Of a DNA stretch of 46,705 nt, positions 27,106 to 35,507 are shown one piece after another (within the stretch, counting starts at the first letter, position 1; the number at the start of each line of letters is the position of its first letter). The stretch is from Thioalkalivibrio nitratireducens (GTDB taxonomy: Bacteria; Pseudomonadota; Gammaproteobacteria; Ectothiorhodospirales; Ectothiorhodospiraceae): assembly GCA_011390385.1 (NCBI GenBank), contig JAABSN010000005.1:1-46705 (forward strand). Direction: 5' to 3'. The position numbers and the translations under genes were made by a program. A model generated the notes under the pieces. That model saw only the letters and a list, made by a program, of their open reading frames with translations, ran no database searches and was not told where the DNA came from.

Positions 27106-27276
27106 ATGTATACTTTCGATTTTCGCATTGGTGAGACCATACGCATCGGCGATCTTGCCACCCTTGAAATTCACGCCGTGGAAGACGAAAGAATTCTGCT
27201 GGCCGTCGATTGTGCCAGGGACATCGAAGTTCTCCCGGTATTCGAGCCTGATCCGGACTCCGAGGCTGCGGGTTGA
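27106..27276 (+). CDS. Small CsrA/RsmA-like protein, divergent
   Basis: A 56-residue protein that aligns without gaps to CsrA over its first ~46 positions: MYTFDFRIGETIRIGD against the CsrA opening with R-x-GETxxIGD, then alternating strands LATLEIHAVEDERILLAVD. CsrA is a dimeric post-transcriptional regulator binding GGA motifs in mRNA leaders. Here the second RNA-binding patch (VHREE around position 44) is replaced by VLPVF, so the key Arg44 is lost, and the N-terminal LTRR becomes FDFR. It is thus a CsrA-fold paralogue with doubtful or altered RNA binding. AGGAAGG lies about 8 bases before ATG 27106, strongly supporting this start and a real gene. Confidence 0.65.
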   Translation: MYTFDFRIGETIRIGDLATLEIHAVEDERILLAVDCARDIEVLPVFEPDPDSEAAG

Positions 27277-27478
27277 CGCCGGCTCCCTGTTGGTGCCTCG
27301 GCGCACCCCTTGCTCCTTGCGCCGCACGTGATCCTGCGGGTTCCTTCAGCCCCGCCGAGCGCCTGCTGATGATTTCGCGAGTGGATGTCTGCCTGATGGG
27401 GTTCGAGAGCAGCGCGGCGAACGCTGAAGGCTGCACGCGTCCACCACCCGATGAAACGCGGGAACCGGGTATTCGCTG

Positions 27479-27811
27479 ATGGTCGTTCTCCTGACCGCTA
27501 TTGGTCTTTCGCTCGCAACGCTGTTTCTGGGCCTGTTCTTCCTCCTCCGGACACGGGTGAGATTTGTCGTGGAGATCCGGGACGGCGTTGCGCGTGTAAG
27601 GCATGGCGATCCGCCTTCCAGCTTCGTGCGCGGCTGTGGTGAAGTGGCACGTATCCATGGTGTGACGCGGGGAACCATATCCGGAATCCGTACGGGTAGT
27701 GGCATTCGGCTGCAGTTGTCTACCGATATTCCGCAACGGGCGCATCAACCCTTCCGCAACCTGTGGGAGCCGCCGACTTCCGGACCTGGCGGGGGCCGGT
27801 CCGTGGCCTGA
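27479..27811 (+). CDS. DUF3634-like small membrane protein
   Basis: A 110-residue protein with one N-terminal membrane helix (about 3-23, VLLTAIGLSLATLFLGLFFLL) and a small cytoplasmic or periplasmic domain: FVVEIRDGVARVRHGDPPSSFVRGCGEVARIHGVTRGTISGIRTGSGIRLQLSTDIPQ is the pattern I associate with DUF3634 in Gammaproteobacteria, a family of unknown function. This family name is from memory. The C-terminal ~15 residues are low-complexity (Gly/Pro). It lies 202 bp after the csrA-like gene on the same strand; co-transcription is possible. Confidence 0.65.
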   Translation: MVVLLTAIGLSLATLFLGLFFLLRTRVRFVVEIRDGVARVRHGDPPSSFVRGCGEVARIHGVTRGTISGIRTGSGIRLQLSTDIPQRAHQPFRNLWEPPTSGPGGGRSVA

Positions 27812-27957
27812 TCGTGCTGCCGGCTTTAAGCGACCCGCATGCGTGATCGCGCAGCTGGCCTTGCTTTCGTGCCCTCCGCAGTCGGCGCGTCTGGAGTGAA
27901 GGACCGGAAAGCGGTGTGGTAGCATCCGATCCTTGGTCTCGGGGCGGGGAGAATTCT

Positions 27958-28971
27958 GTGAGGGTTCTTGTTACCGGCACGGCAGGTTTCATTGGCAATG
28001 CCCTGGCATTGCGGCTGCTGGACCGTGGGGATGAGGTGGTGGGTGTCGACAACCTGGATCCTTATTACGATGTGGACCTGAAACAGGCCCGACTCGCTCG
28101 AGTGGCGGATCACCCGCATTTCACCGACCTGCGTATCGATATCGGCGACCGCGAAGCGGTGGCTCGCGCCTTCGCCGAGTATCAGCCGCAACGTGTCGTG
28201 AATCTGGCGGCCCAGGCCGGGGTCCGTTATTCATTGATCAACCCCCACGCCTATGTCGACACCAATCTCGTCGGCTTCGTGAATATCCTCGAGGGGTGCC
28301 GGCATCATGGGGTGCAGCACCTTGTGTTTGCCAGTTCCAGCTCGGTCTACGGGGCGAATACCACGCAGCCGTTTTCGGTACATCACAACGTGGACCATCC
28401 GCTCAGCCTGTATGCCGCGAGCAAGAAAGCCAACGAATTGATGGCGCACACCTATGCGAATCTCTACAACCTGCCCGTGACGGGGCTTCGTTTCTTCACC
28501 GTGTATGGTCCCTGGGGCCGACCGGACATGGCGCTGTTCCTGTTCACCAGGGCAATTCTGGAGGGTCGGCCCATCGATGTCTTCAACCACGGCAACCATC
28601 GGCGGGATTTCACCTACATCGACGATATCGTCGAGGGCGTGATTCGGACCCTGGATCATGTGGCCGCACCCAACCCGGAATGGAGCGGAGCTGCTCCTGA
28701 TCCGGGCACCAGCTGCGCTCCATACAGGCTTTACAATATTGGCAACCAGCAGCCTGTGGAGTTGATGCGCTATATCGAAGTGCTCGAGGATTGCCTGGGA
28801 CGCAGGGCCGAGAAGAATTTTCTCCCCCTGCAGCCTGGCGATGTTCCGGACACCTTTGCCGATGTCGAGGATCTAATACGTGATGTGAACTACCTTCCGC
28901 GGACACGCGTGGAAGACGGTATCGCCCGATTTGTCGATTGGTACCGTGATTTCTATGCGGTTTCCGGGTAG
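27958..28971 (+). CDS. UDP-glucuronate 4-epimerase family NAD-dependent epimerase
   Basis: A 337-residue short-chain dehydrogenase-type sugar-nucleotide epimerase. It has the NAD-binding [19 protein letters not shown], the family mark [52 protein letters not shown] and the catalytic Y152xxxK156 (YAASKKANE), followed by [17 protein letters not shown], which is typical of the CapI/UDP-GlcA 4-epimerase group that forms UDP-galacturonate. The start is GTG 27958 with GGGGAG 8 bases before it. Its substrate would come from the Ugd enzyme encoded downstream. dTDP-glucose dehydratases share the fold, but the PYYD and GPWGRPDMA motifs favour the uronate epimerase. Confidence 0.9.
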   Translation: MRVLVTGTAGFIGNALALRLLDRGDEVVGVDNLDPYYDVDLKQARLARVADHPHFTDLRIDIGDREAVARAFAEYQPQRVVNLAAQAGVRYSLINPHAYVDTNLVGFVNILEGCRHHGVQHLVFASSSSVYGANTTQPFSVHHNVDHPLSLYAASKKANELMAHTYANLYNLPVTGLRFFTVYGPWGRPDMALFLFTRAILEGRPIDVFNHGNHRRDFTYIDDIVEGVIRTLDHVAAPNPEWSGAAPDPGTSCAPYRLYNIGNQQPVELMRYIEVLEDCLGRRAEKNFLPLQPGDVPDTFADVEDLIRDVNYLPRTRVEDGIARFVDWYRDFYAVSG

Positions 28972-29087
28972 TGAGCAGTAGGTGGTGGGTCGCGAAGGGA
29001 CCTTCATGGGGTTGGTTCATGTCTGGTGGTTCTGGAGCATGAGACCACTGTGACGAGGTAACGCCCGCCGAGCAAGGAGCTGGAATC

Positions 29088-29579
29088 GTGAAGCATTGGT
29101 ACGCCGTACATTGCAAACCGCAACAGGACGAACGCGCGGAAACCGAGCTGGCCAGGCAGGGGTTCGAGGTGTTCCGCCCCCGGGTACGCTTGCGGCGTCG
29201 GATTCGCGAGCGATACCGGCTGAAGGTGGAATCCATGTTCCCGCGCTACCTTTTCATCGAGCTGGATCCCTGCGACCAGGATTGGTCACCCATCCGCTCC
29301 ACTCGTGGCGTGGCCGGGTTGGTGCGCATGGGTGACCGTGTTCCCGTGGTTCCGGGCACGGTGATCGAGGCCCTGCGCACCCGTGCCGACGACGACAATT
29401 GCATCGACATGAGGCCAGCGGATGGTTTTGTACCGAATGATCGGGTGATGATCACGGAGGGGCCGCTCGCCGGATTCGAGGCGCTGTTCTCGGCCCGCAA
29501 TAGCCAGGAGCGGGTGGTGGTGCTGCTCAACCTGATTCAGGTCACCCTCCCGGTCCACGCAATCACGCGCGCCGGGTGA
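29088..29579 (+). CDS. rfaH: Transcription antitermination factor RfaH
   Basis: RfaH is an operon-specific NusG paralogue that binds paused RNA polymerase at ops sites and boosts expression of long polysaccharide, pilus or toxin operons. The 163-residue product (162 in E. coli) has the NusG N-terminal domain (KHWYAVHCKPQQDERAETEL, MFPRYLFIELDP, IRSTRGVAGLVRMGDRVPVVP) and a C-terminal KOW domain with NDRVMITEGPLAGFEALFS and VVVLLNLI, closely following E. coli RfaH rather than NusG. It sits between two nucleotide-sugar genes, consistent with controlling a surface polysaccharide. I found no convincing ops element (GGCGGTAGYGTG-like) in front of the local genes. Confidence 0.9.
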   Translation: MKHWYAVHCKPQQDERAETELARQGFEVFRPRVRLRRRIRERYRLKVESMFPRYLFIELDPCDQDWSPIRSTRGVAGLVRMGDRVPVVPGTVIEALRTRADDDNCIDMRPADGFVPNDRVMITEGPLAGFEALFSARNSQERVVVLLNLIQVTLPVHAITRAG

Positions 29580-29791
29580 AGATTCCTTGCCGGAACGCTC
29601 GATAGCCCCTGTCGCGCGGTCGAGTGCCGCCGGGCGTCGCGGTCTGCGGGGTTTGAAGCGGCTGCGACCATTGACTGTAATACGAATCTGCTACAAGAAG
29701 CGCCGCTGGCGGTCGATCAGACCTGTTGCGGCAGGGCCGGGCATTGGCTGATGGGCACGCGTCACGTTTTCAACACTACCTGGAATCACGC

Positions 29792-31126
29792 ATGAATCTT
29801 ACAGTCATTGGCACGGGTTATGTCGGTCTCGTCACCGGCACCTGTTTCGCGGAGATGGGGCACCATGTGACCTGCGTGGATGTTGACGCGCGCAAGGTCG
29901 AGAATCTGAATGAGGGCATCCTGCCGATCTACGAGCCAGGGCTCGACAGCATGGTCCGGAATAACGCTCGCGAAGGGCGGCTGGCCTTTACCACATCGCT
30001 GCCTGATGCGATGCGGACATCGAATATTCACTTCATCGCGGTGGGCACACCGCCGGGTGAGGATGGTTCGGCCGATCTGCAATATGTGCTGTCGGTCGCG
30101 CGCGAGATCGGAGCCTGCCTGGACGACTACGCCGTGGTGATCGACAAGTCCACGGTGCCCGTGGGTACAGCCGAGAAAGTGCGGGCGGCGATCGATGCCG
30201 AGCTGCGGCGCCGCGGCAGGGAGATCGAGTTTGATGTGGTCTCGAATCCGGAGTTCCTGAAGGAGGGTGCAGCGATCGACGACTTCATGAAACCGGACAG
30301 GATCGTGGTCGGCGCGGAGGGAGAACGAGCGATCGATATCATGCGCGAGCTTTATGCGGATTTTACGCGCAGTCACGATCGGTTGCTGGTCATGGGTGTG
30401 CGCGATGCCGAGATGACCAAGTATGTTGCCAACGCCATGCTGGCGACCAAGATCTCGTTCATGAACGAGGTGGCGAACCTGTGCGACCGCATGGGCGTGG
30501 ACGTCGAGAATGTGCGCACCGGTATCGGCTCCGACAGCCGGATCGGTTACTCCTTCATCTACCCGGGCTGCGGCTACGGAGGCTCGTGCTTCCCCAAGGA
30601 CGTAAAGGCGTTGATTCGCATGGCGGCCGCCAACGATGTACATCCGAGGGTGTTGGAGGCGGTTGAAGCCCGTAATGAAGAGCAGAAGGGCTATCTGTTC
30701 GGCAAGATCGTCGCCCATTATGGATCCGAGCTTGCGGGTCGCGTATTCGCACTGTGGGGTCTGGCGTTCAAGCCCGGGACCGATGACATGCGCGAGGCTC
30801 ATTCGAAAATCCTTCTGCAGCAATTGATTCAGGCGGGCGCGCGGGTCCAGGCCTACGACCCGGTGGCCATGGACGTGGCCCGGGAGGAGTTGCCACCGGA
30901 GTGGTTCGCCGACGGTCTCCTGACGCTCGTGGACCAGCAGTACGCCGCCGTGGAGGGGGCGGATGCCCTGGCGCTGGTCACCGAATGGCGTCCTTTCCGT
31001 CATCCGGACTTCGGTGCCATGCGCCGCCTGATGCGCCACGAGCCTGTCATTTTCGATGGACGGAATCAGTACTCGCCGGACAATATGGCCGCGGATGGTT
31101 TCGTCTATTACGGAGTGGGTCGTTAG
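29792..31126 (+). CDS. ugd: UDP-glucose 6-dehydrogenase
   Basis: Oxidises UDP-glucose to UDP-glucuronate in two NAD+-dependent steps. The 444-residue protein begins [20 protein letters not shown] (Rossmann fold), with [58 protein letters not shown] and the catalytic Cys266 in [13 protein letters not shown]; the C-terminal domain has [17 protein letters not shown]. This is the UDP-glucose type rather than GDP-mannose dehydrogenase by the EPGLD and SCFPKD context, but AlgD-like enzymes are related. GGAA lies 7 bases before ATG 29792. Its product feeds the upstream epimerase. A pair of dispersed repeats follows the stop. Confidence 0.93.
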   Translation: MNLTVIGTGYVGLVTGTCFAEMGHHVTCVDVDARKVENLNEGILPIYEPGLDSMVRNNAREGRLAFTTSLPDAMRTSNIHFIAVGTPPGEDGSADLQYVLSVAREIGACLDDYAVVIDKSTVPVGTAEKVRAAIDAELRRRGREIEFDVVSNPEFLKEGAAIDDFMKPDRIVVGAEGERAIDIMRELYADFTRSHDRLLVMGVRDAEMTKYVANAMLATKISFMNEVANLCDRMGVDVENVRTGIGSDSRIGYSFIYPGCGYGGSCFPKDVKALIRMAAANDVHPRVLEAVEARNEEQKGYLFGKIVAHYGSELAGRVFALWGLAFKPGTDDMREAHSKILLQQLIQAGARVQAYDPVAMDVAREELPPEWFADGLLTLVDQQYAAVEGADALALVTEWRPFRHPDFGAMRRLMRHEPVIFDGRNQYSPDNMAADGFVYYGVGR

Positions 31127-31140
31127 CGTGAAAGTAGCTA

Positions 31141-31250
31141 CGTAGGGTGCCGTGAGGCGCAGCCGAACCGCACCGGATAGGACGCCGACCCTGTCCCCAG
31201 GCTCGCGGGCCTCGAGCGGTGCAATTCGCTGCGCTCATTGACACCCTACG
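31141..31250. repeat. Dispersed bipartite-hairpin repeat, copy B
   Basis: About 110 bp with 9-bp inverted ends CGTAGGGTG / CACCCTACG. The left hairpin is GGTGC...GCACC with loop region GGCGCAGCC; the right is GGTGCAAT...ATTGACACC with loop GCTGCGC. Preceded by CGTGAAAG. Begins 15 bp after the ugd stop, so it would be transcribed as the 3' end of that mRNA. Confidence 0.85.
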
Positions 31251-31305
31251 CCTTTGATGGCCGTGGGTGTCCGCCCGGGACATGGAAGGTTGCGTGAAAG
31301 AATCT

Positions 31306-31417
31306 GCGTAGGGTGCCGTGAGGCGCCGCCGAACCGCACCGGATAGGACGCCGACCCTGCCCCCAGGCTCGCGGGCCTCGAGCGGTGCAATTCGCGGCAC
31401 TCATCGGCACCCTGCGC
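31306..31417. repeat. Dispersed bipartite-hairpin repeat, copy C
   Basis: About 112 bp, direct orientation to copy B and 56 bp after it. Ends GCGTAGGGTG / CACCCTGCGC match at 9 of 10 positions. The linker is nearly identical to that of copy B, so the two are probably a recent tandem duplication including the CGTGAAAG lead. Confidence 0.85.
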
Positions 31418-31574
31418 GTATACTTTTCATGCTTGGGAGTGGCAGGTTGGCCATGACCGTTACAGCGAAACAGCACGGCAGGGCGTGGAGAATGCACTTG
31501 AAATCGTGGTCCAGCTTGCCGATTCCGTTCACGCGCCTTGACCGGCGTCTTGGGGTGTGCCCCGGTGTGACCGT

Positions 31575-32963
31575 ATGAATGACCTGTCCTGTTTCATGGC
31601 CTACGACATACGCGGCCGCGTCCCCGACCAGATCGACACCACCCTCGCCCGGCAGATAGGTCGGGCCTTCGTGACCGAGTTTGGGGCACGGCGTGTGCTG
31701 GTGGGGCGCGACGTACGTTTGGAAAGCCCCTCGCTGGCCGCTGCGCTGATTCAGGGATTGAGCGAAAACGGAGCCGATGTCATCGATATCGGGCTTTGCG
31801 GGACTGAAGAGGTGTACTTCGGTACCGTACACCACGGTACCGACGGCGGGATCATGGTGACCGCGAGCCACAATCCCAAGGGGTTCAACGGCATGAAGCT
31901 GGTGCGTGAGGGCGCGCGGCCGATCAGCGGCGACAGCGGACTTCTTGCGATCAGGGACCGCATCCTGGCCGAGTCGGCAGAATCTTTGTCGACCCTGTTG
32001 GTGCCGGGAGAATCCAGGCAGGGAACGTCGGACAGGATCGTCGTCGACACCGACAAGTCCGCGTATATCGAACATCTGCTGGGGTATCTCGACCGCACGG
32101 CATTGCGGCCGCTGAAGATCGTCGCTGATCCGGGTAACGGCGGTGCCGGCATGGTGATGCAACTGCTGGAAGAGCGGCTGCGTCCGTTGCGGTTCGTGTT
32201 GGTCAATGAACGTCCCGATGGGGATTTCCCCCACGGTGTGCCGAATCCCTTGCTGCCCGAGAGACGCGCAGCCACGTCGGCGGCCGTTCGGAAGCATGGG
32301 GCTGATTTCGGAATCGCCTGGGACGGCGACTTTGACCGCTGTTTTCTGTTTGACGCGAACGGACGATTCATCGAGGGCTATTATCTGGTCGGCCTTCTTG
32401 CCGAGATCATGCTGGTCAAGAATCCGGGGGCGCGGATTCTGCACGACCCCCGGCTCACGTGGAATACGATTGAACAGGTGGAGGCGGCCGGGGGTGTTCC
32501 GGTGCAGTCGAAGACCGGGCATGCGTTCATGAAGGAGCGTCTGCGGCAGGAAGATGCGGTGTACGGGGGCGAGATGAGTGCGCATCATTACTTCCGCGAC
32601 TTCGCTTATTGCGACAGCGGTATGATCCCCTGGATGCTGGTGGCGGAGTTGATCAGCCGCACCGGGCGCACGCTGGCCGATCTGGTGGATGCCCGCATGG
32701 CGGCTTATCCGTGCAGCGGTGAGATCAACTACAGGGTGGCGGCGGTGCCTCCCGTGATCGAACGGGTGCTGGATTACTTCGCGCCGCAGGACCCGCGAAT
32801 CGATCTGACCGACGGTATTGGCCTGGAATTCGCGGATTGGCGATTCAATCTGCGCGCGTCCAATACCGAACCGCTGCTGCGGCTCAATGTGGAGACGCGG
32901 GGGGATGCGGAAGCGGTCTCGCGCCATGTCGGCGAGATTGCCGATCTCATCGCGAGTGTCTGA
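31575..32963 (+). CDS. manB: Phosphomannomutase (CpsG/ManB type)
   Basis: Converts mannose-6-phosphate to mannose-1-phosphate for GDP-mannose. The 462-residue alpha-D-phosphohexomutase starts MNDLSCFMAYDIRGRVPDQI, close to E. coli CpsG. It has the active serine S98 in TASHNPKGFNGMK, the metal loop WDGDFDRCF, the sugar-binding GGEMSAHHYF and the phosphate loop RASNTEPLLRLNVE, all intact. ATG 31575 has only a weak ribosome site (GGTGTGA); a GTG at 31557 could add six residues. Together with manC downstream it supplies GDP-mannose. A dual phosphoglucomutase activity, as in AlgC, cannot be excluded. Confidence 0.93.
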   Translation: MNDLSCFMAYDIRGRVPDQIDTTLARQIGRAFVTEFGARRVLVGRDVRLESPSLAAALIQGLSENGADVIDIGLCGTEEVYFGTVHHGTDGGIMVTASHNPKGFNGMKLVREGARPISGDSGLLAIRDRILAESAESLSTLLVPGESRQGTSDRIVVDTDKSAYIEHLLGYLDRTALRPLKIVADPGNGGAGMVMQLLEERLRPLRFVLVNERPDGDFPHGVPNPLLPERRAATSAAVRKHGADFGIAWDGDFDRCFLFDANGRFIEGYYLVGLLAEIMLVKNPGARILHDPRLTWNTIEQVEAAGGVPVQSKTGHAFMKERLRQEDAVYGGEMSAHHYFRDFAYCDSGMIPWMLVAELISRTGRTLADLVDARMAAYPCSGEINYRVAAVPPVIERVLDYFAPQDPRIDLTDGIGLEFADWRFNLRASNTEPLLRLNVETRGDAEAVSRHVGEIADLIASV

Positions 32964-32973
32964 CCGGCCATCG

Positions 32974-32989
32974 GTGGGAGCCCACTTTT
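32974..32989 (+). terminator. Small hairpin with T-run after manB
   Basis: GTGG/CCAC around a GAGC tetraloop followed directly by TTTT, 11 bp after the manB stop. It fits a weak intrinsic terminator, but the stem is short. Confidence 0.35.
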
Positions 32990-33271
32990 CCTGGATACGG
33001 CGGCGACGATTTCTGGTGCGATTCCGAACGCCTGTGATCGCTGTTGGCCGGGACAGTGCTCTTGCCACTCGATATGATGTTAACGTGAAGGAACCGACGT
33101 TGGGTGCCGTGAGGCGCAGCCGAACCGCACCGATACCACGTAGGCCCTGACCCCAGGCTCCCGGGCCTCGAGCGGTGCAATTCGCTGCGCTCATTGGCGC
33201 CCTACACCATTCTTTGTCCGGGATGGCGAGCATCGCCATGATCGTCAGGCCTGTAAACGAGGGAGCGACTC
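32990..33271. other. Gap between manB and manC with repeat copy D
   Basis: With the small hairpin, the whole gap from 32964 is 308 bp. Its central part is the degenerate repeat copy D. The remaining 64 bp before manC contains the ribosome site GAGGGAG and no clear promoter boxes. Confidence 0.5.
33098..33207. repeat. Dispersed bipartite-hairpin repeat, copy D (degenerate)
   Basis: Homologous to copies A-C and in the same orientation, preceded by CGTGAAGG. The ends are worn (CGTTGGGTG / CGCCCTACA) and the linker has a short deletion and changes (GATACCACGTAGGCCCTGA), but the GCAGCCGAACCGCACC and GAGCGGTGCAATTCGCTGCG blocks are intact. Confidence 0.8.
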
Positions 33272-34669
33272 ATGATCCATGCAGTCATTCTGGCCGGGGG
33301 TAGCGGGACCCGGCTATGGCCGTTGTCGAGGCGGCAGTTGCCAAAGCAGTTTCTGCATATCGATGGCGAAAAATCCCTGCTCGAGGCCACGCTGGATCGA
33401 TTGCAACCGGTGGTGGATCCTGACCAGGCGCTGATCGTTACGGGTGCTGAACATGCCCGGGGAGAAGCCTACCAGGCATTGCACGCCTTCAGAACGCTGC
33501 TCGAACCGGTCGGGCGCAATACCGCTCCGGCGATCGCGCTGGCGGCGGCGTGGCTGGGCCGCGATGGTGAGGACCCCGTTTTGGTGGTGTTGCCCGCGGA
33601 TCATGTGATTCGGGATCGGACGGCGTTCCACCACGCTCTGCGCCAGGCGATCGCCGCAGCCGAGGATGGTGCGCTGGTGACCTTCGGTATCCGGCCGACA
33701 CGACCGGAAACGGGGTACGGCTATATCCGCGCGGTTACGGACGGCAGCGCCGTGGCCCCGGTGGAACGCTTCATGGAGAAACCCGATGCCGCGACCGCGG
33801 AACATTTTCTGGCGGACGGAAACTACTGGTGGAATTCCGGAATGTTCGTCTGGCGGGCCTCCAGTATTCTGGCCGAGATCGAGCGCCATCTGCCGGAAGT
33901 GAACACGGTGCTGCAGCGCATCCGCTCCGAGTGGGCCGAGTCCGGAGCGGTTGATCCGCAGCCGGCCGTGGCAGCCCACTTTGCGGCCATGCCGTCGATT
34001 TCCATCGACTACGGCGTGCTGGAGCACTCCCATCGGGTCCGTCTGGTGCCTTGCGATATCGGATGGTCTGATGTCGGAAGCTGGGACGCGGTTCATGAAC
34101 TCGCCGCGCGGGATGACCGCGGCAATGCACAGCAGGGAAACGTGCTTGCGATCGATTGCGACAACACCTTGCTGCAGGGCAACGGGCGCCTGGTGGCGGC
34201 GGTCGGGGTACGGGATCTCTGTGTGATCGAAACTGCGGACGCGATTCTCGTCGCACCTCGCGGCCAGACGCAGCGGGTGCGGGAATTGGTCGATGAACTG
34301 CATCGCCGGGATGCCAGCGAGTGCAGATTGCATCGGACAGTGCGCCGGCCCTGGGGCAGCTATACGGTGTTGGAGGAGTCTGCGGGGTACAAGATGAAGC
34401 GTATCGAGGTCGTGCCTGGTGCAAGTCTCAGCCTGCAGCGCCATCAGCATCGCTCCGAGCACTGGATCGTGGTGTCCGGCACGGCCACCGTGACCCGTGG
34501 CGAAGAGGTACTGACCGTCGCACCCAACGAGAGTACCTATATCCCGATCGGTGAGCGTCATCGGCTCGAGAACCGGGGCAAGATCCCACTGCAGATCATC
34601 GAGGTCCAGGTCGGCGAGTATCTGGAAGAGGACGACATCGAGCGTTTCGAGGATGTCTACGATCGGTAG
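33272..34669 (+). CDS. manC: Mannose-1-phosphate guanylyltransferase / mannose-6-phosphate isomerase
   Basis: A 465-residue bifunctional type II enzyme (CpsB/AlgA family). The N-terminal nucleotidyltransferase has VILAGGSGTRLWPLSRRQLP with the catalytic Arg and Lys, VGRNTAPAIALAA, LPADHVI, ETGYGYI and the FMEKPDA substrate loop. The C-terminal cupin isomerase has RPWGSYTVLEE, YKMKRIEVVPGASLSLQRHQHRSEHW and IPIGERHRLEN, with the metal-binding His/Glu set. GAGGGAG lies 6 bases before the ATG. Forms GDP-mannose together with manB. No glycosyltransferase or flippase gene follows, so the user of GDP-mannose is elsewhere. Confidence 0.95.
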   Translation: MIHAVILAGGSGTRLWPLSRRQLPKQFLHIDGEKSLLEATLDRLQPVVDPDQALIVTGAEHARGEAYQALHAFRTLLEPVGRNTAPAIALAAAWLGRDGEDPVLVVLPADHVIRDRTAFHHALRQAIAAAEDGALVTFGIRPTRPETGYGYIRAVTDGSAVAPVERFMEKPDAATAEHFLADGNYWWNSGMFVWRASSILAEIERHLPEVNTVLQRIRSEWAESGAVDPQPAVAAHFAAMPSISIDYGVLEHSHRVRLVPCDIGWSDVGSWDAVHELAARDDRGNAQQGNVLAIDCDNTLLQGNGRLVAAVGVRDLCVIETADAILVAPRGQTQRVRELVDELHRRDASECRLHRTVRRPWGSYTVLEESAGYKMKRIEVVPGASLSLQRHQHRSEHWIVVSGTATVTRGEEVLTVAPNESTYIPIGERHRLENRGKIPLQIIEVQVGEYLEEDDIERFEDVYDR

Positions 34670-34733
34670 CCCGGAGGAGCGGCTTTCGGCCACCACCCGG
34701 GGTCTGGAATCTTGACCGGTCTCCTGCCGCGAT

Positions 34734-34799
34734 GGGAGCCGCGGAATCGCGGCCAGAGGTTGTTCCCAGCGGGGGGCCTGTGCCAGGAGTGCGGCTCCC
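34734..34799. repeat. Nested inverted repeat (REP-like) after manC
   Basis: Outer arms GGGAGCCGC (34734-34742) and GCGGCTCCC (34791-34799) match perfectly. Inside the left half lies a second perfect hairpin, GCCGCG-GAAT-CGCGGC (34738-34753), which shares bases with the outer arm, so two alternative folds exist. Another GAGCGGCTTTCGGCC stretch lies at 34677-34691. The sequence resembles the short palindromic repeats common in Gammaproteobacteria. Between convergent manC and the DUF302 gene. Confidence 0.55.
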
Positions 34800-34841
34800 C
34801 TGGTAACAGGACTCTGCCGGCCTACTCCCTGGGTCCGGTTG

Positions 34842-35321
34842 TTACCGGATCACACTCTTGAGAATGGATTCGTTTTCCTGTGTGGCTTCGGCCATGACCG
34901 AGGCCACGGTGCCGCCAAATGCCTGCGCGATCAGGCTTGTGTTCATTCGCGAGACCACGACACGACCGTCGGTCGTTTCATATACGGAAACGCGGCAGGG
35001 CATCATCGAAGTCACAACCTTGGCCCGATCCTCGGCGAGTATCTTGCCCGCGTGATGCGGCTGACAGAGTTCCAGCACGGCCACGCGGTCGACCTCGTAG
35101 CCGTAGGGGCTGACGGCGTCGTGGATCATGTGCACGGTGGGCACCTTCCAGCTCTGTTCGGCGGCAGCGCTCTTGATCAGTTCGATGGTGTCCTCGAAGG
35201 CGAACAGGCTGTCGTTCTCGACGACCATCAGCTTGGGAGCGGCCGAGAACGCGGTCAGCATCATCGCTGCGACCCCCACCAGGAAACCGCCTATGCCAGT
35301 AAGAATGAAGCGCGTTGTCAT
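34842..35321 (-). CDS. DUF302 family protein with N-terminal membrane anchor
   Basis: A 159-residue protein with an N-terminal hydrophobic segment (about 5-27, FILTGIGGFLVGVAAMMLTAF), either signal peptide or anchor, and a DUF302 domain: SWKVPTVHMIHDAV, then VAVLELCQPHHAGKILAEDRAKVVTSMMPCRVSVYETTDGRVVVSRMN. The Cys-Gln-Pro-His and Met-Met-Pro-Cys motifs are the conserved pair of this family, whose function is unknown; members are often found with sulfur- or metal-related genes in sulfur oxidisers (from memory). GAGGA is spaced 7 bases from the ATG. The AT-rich upstream DNA carries a palindrome that may be its operator. Confidence 0.85.
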   Translation of the reverse strand: MTTRFILTGIGGFLVGVAAMMLTAFSAAPKLMVVENDSLFAFEDTIELIKSAAAEQSWKVPTVHMIHDAVSPYGYEVDRVAVLELCQPHHAGKILAEDRAKVVTSMMPCRVSVYETTDGRVVVSRMNTSLIAQAFGGTVASVMAEATQENESILKSVIR

Positions 35322-35378
35322 TTCAATTCCTCATTATCAATAACTTGTGTATATGCAGAACGCCAATAATTCAAATAT

Positions 35379-35394
35379 ATTAGCGATTGCTAAT
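35379..35394. promoter_or_regulatory. AT-rich palindrome ATTAGC-N4-GCTAAT, candidate operator
   Basis: Perfect 6-bp arms around GATT, in a strongly AT-rich pocket (about 35330-35400) that contrasts with the GC-rich surroundings. It lies 58 bp upstream of the DUF302 start. On the minus strand a TTGAAT and a TATACA box follow it towards the gene (15-bp spacer, short of ideal). The size and symmetry resemble operators of ArsR-family repressors, including sulfide/persulfide-sensing ones; the identity of the regulator is inferred and unproven. Confidence 0.5.
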
Positions 35395-35507
35395 TTAATG
35401 ATGTCATGCTGCCACAGCTGATCGTGGCGTTCAAGTGAATTATTTCGGTGCAATTCCGGCGGCAGGCGTCGATTTGCTCATCTGACCGGCGAATTCAGCC
35501 AGGCCGT

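Larger units (their letters stand above)
31127..31574. other. Repeat-bearing gap between ugd and manB
   Basis: This 448-bp gap is made up mostly of the two dispersed repeats. The remaining 157 bp before manB holds no open frame I can support and no clear promoter. Minus-strand frames through the repeats give a recurring MSAANCTARGP peptide that is an artefact of the repeat. Confidence 0.6.

Noticed and set aside
31127..31500. Short minus-strand frames starting MSAANCTARGP, repeated several times
   Set aside because: They are translations of the dispersed repeat itself; near-identical peptides arise at each copy and none has a ribosome site.
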